In this document: positions 21,425 through 22,373 of the stretch, piece after piece
How positions within the stretch are numbered: position 1 is the first letter of the stretch
How the letters are laid out: each line of letters opens with the position of its first letter
From: Tepidisphaeraceae bacterium
GTDB lineage: Bacteria; Planctomycetota; Phycisphaerae; Tepidisphaerales; Tepidisphaeraceae
Reading direction: 5' to 3'
Length of the DNA: 22,373 bases
Assembly (NCBI GenBank): GCA_025450555.1
Contig: JANWHF010000155.1
Span: forward strand, 1-22,373
Position numbers and translations under genes: made by a program
The notes under the pieces: generated by a model
Database searches by the model: none
The model's input: the letters and a program-made list of their open reading frames with translations, nothing else
What the model was told of the DNA's origin: nothing

Positions 21425-22318
21425 ATGATGCGATGGATTGGTTTGATGATGCTCTGCCTGGCACTTTGCTGTGCCTCGGCTTTCGCAATCGATGATTACA
21501 AACTTGGCCCGGACTCCATGCGCAAGGAAGGCGTGCTGCAGGGAAAGGTCACCAAGTATTCGTGGAACAATTCCAAAATCTTCCCCGGCACCACGCGCGA
21601 CTACTGGGTCTACGTCCCGGCCCAATACGATGGCAAGACGCCCGCCTGCGTGATGGTCTTTCAGGACGGCGGATCCTATGTCAATGAAAAAGGCGATTTC
21701 CGCGTGCCGATCGTCTTTGACAATCTGATCGCGGCCGGGCAGATGCCCGTCACCATTGGCATCTTCATCAATCCCGGAATGAAGGCCCCCGCCACACCCG
21801 GCGGCAGGTCCATTTCCAACCGCAGCTTTGAATATGACACGCTCTCCGATCAATACGCCCGCTTCCTGATCGAAGAGATTCTGCCGGAGGTTGGCAAATC
21901 CTATAAGCTCACCGACGACCCCGATGGTCGCGCCATCGGCGGGATCAGCTCCGGCGGCATCTGCGCTTTCACCGTCGCCTGGAATCGGCCCGACGCCTTT
22001 CGCAAAGTCCTCAGCCACGTCGGCAGCTTCGACGACATCCGCGGCGGCCACAATTACCCCTTCATGATCCGCAAGACCAAGGGCCACCCCAAGCCGATCC
22101 GCATGTTCATGCAGGATGGCTCCAACGATCTCGATAACCAGTTCGGCAACTGGTTCATCTCCGCCCAGCAGATGGCCGCCGCGCTCAAGTACGCCGGCTA
22201 CGACTACCAGGCCGTCTTCGGCGACGGCCGCCACTCCGGTAAACAAGGCGGCTCCATCCTCCCCGACTCCCTCCGCTGGCTCTGGCGGGATTACAAGAAG
22301 GCGGGGGAATCGCATTAG
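21425..22318 (+). CDS. Secreted esterase (Fes/esterase-D-type), second copy
   Basis: 297-aa exported serine hydrolase related to the one at 8787-9941. Signal peptide residues 1-21 (MMRWIGLMMLCLALCCASAFA). The domain begins at YWVYVPAQYDG and VMVFQDGGSYV (76-86), typical of the enterochelin/xylan esterase group; the nucleophile is Ser175 in GGISSGG, the acid is in QDGSND (Asp235), and the base is His270 in GDGRHSG. Start ATG 21425 has GGAG six bases upstream; an adjacent ATG at 21428 is possible. It lacks the Pro/Arg-rich linker of the other copy. Substrate likely an esterified glycan or small ester; not determinable here. A possible further gene begins 16 bp after its stop. Confidence 0.9.
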   Translation: MMRWIGLMMLCLALCCASAFAIDDYKLGPDSMRKEGVLQGKVTKYSWNNSKIFPGTTRDYWVYVPAQYDGKTPACVMVFQDGGSYVNEKGDFRVPIVFDNLIAAGQMPVTIGIFINPGMKAPATPGGRSISNRSFEYDTLSDQYARFLIEEILPEVGKSYKLTDDPDGRAIGGISSGGICAFTVAWNRPDAFRKVLSHVGSFDDIRGGHNYPFMIRKTKGHPKPIRMFMQDGSNDLDNQFGNWFISAQQMAAALKYAGYDYQAVFGDGRHSGKQGGSILPDSLRWLWRDYKKAGESH

Positions 22319-22334
22319 CCAATTAAGAGCAATA

Positions 22335-22373
22335 ATGAGCGATTCGGAACCCGCGCGCGGCGCGCCGCAAAAG
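22335..22373 (+). CDS. Possible start of a further gene (cut by window edge)
   Basis: ATG at 22335 opens a frame of 13 codons to the window end (MSDSEPARGAPQK). AAGAG lies five bases upstream, and it starts 16 bp after the esterase stop, so co-transcription would be expected. Too short to identify. Confidence 0.35.
   Translation, partial: MSDSEPARGAPQK

Noticed and set aside
21317..22315. 332-codon minus-strand open frame opposite the second esterase
   Set aside because: Its Gly/Ala/Val-rich product is typical of antisense frames; the plus strand carries the real enzyme.

Overview
The window looks like chromosomal DNA of a GC-rich, Gram-negative-type bacterium, most likely a planctomycete (perhaps Phycisphaerae-like). 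The pointers are a secreted sialidase and secreted esterases, a TPR-glycosyltransferase fusion, a large secreted glycosidase-like protein of a conserved but uncharacterised type, a cdaA-ybbR cluster, and many dispersed palindromic repeats. The taxonomic call is inference from gene style; there is no rRNA, tRNA, CRISPR array or transposase gene here.

Region 1 (1-2689) is an accessory-looking segment on the minus strand: a hipBA toxin-antitoxin operon (hipA runs off the left edge), a well-formed promoter embedded between two perfect 14-bp palindromes, a scrap of a pRiA4b ORF-3-like gene, and a secreted GH33-type sialidase. Region 2 (3134-5834, plus strand) holds a DUF1963/YwqG-like protein, a DUF6985-like protein, an ArsR-type regulator with two matching GTAAC-N6-GTTAC operators and almost no 5' leader, and a single-domain TrmO tRNA methyltransferase. 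Region 3 (5853-9941) has a small RelA/SpoT-type HD hydrolase with a changed active-site motif, the 723-aa glycosidase-like protein, and a secreted esterase; a REP-like inverted pair lies between the two convergent genes.

Region 4 (10132-14109, plus strand) is a run of four genes: a BatA-like membrane protein with a degraded MIDAS motif, a STAS anti-sigma antagonist, an RsbW-type kinase/anti-sigma factor and a rhomboid protease with a TPR tail. It suggests a membrane-linked partner-switching module. Region 5 (14124-18655, minus strand) is folP, then a 167-bp nested palindromic element that supplies the folP stop codon, then cdaA-ybbR-proA. This places c-di-AMP synthesis next to proline (osmolyte) synthesis, where glmM is commonly found in other bacteria.

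Region 6 (18656-22373) contains two further palindromic repeats (one a double hairpin with compensatory base changes that gives a 52-aa membrane protein its stop codon), the TPR-glycosyltransferase, a second secreted esterase paralogous to the first, and the start of a possible further gene. The observations I rate highest are the cdaA-ybbR-proA linkage with a non-canonical CdaA motif, the repeat element at the folP 3' end, the covarying double hairpin, and the two predicted autoregulated promoters.
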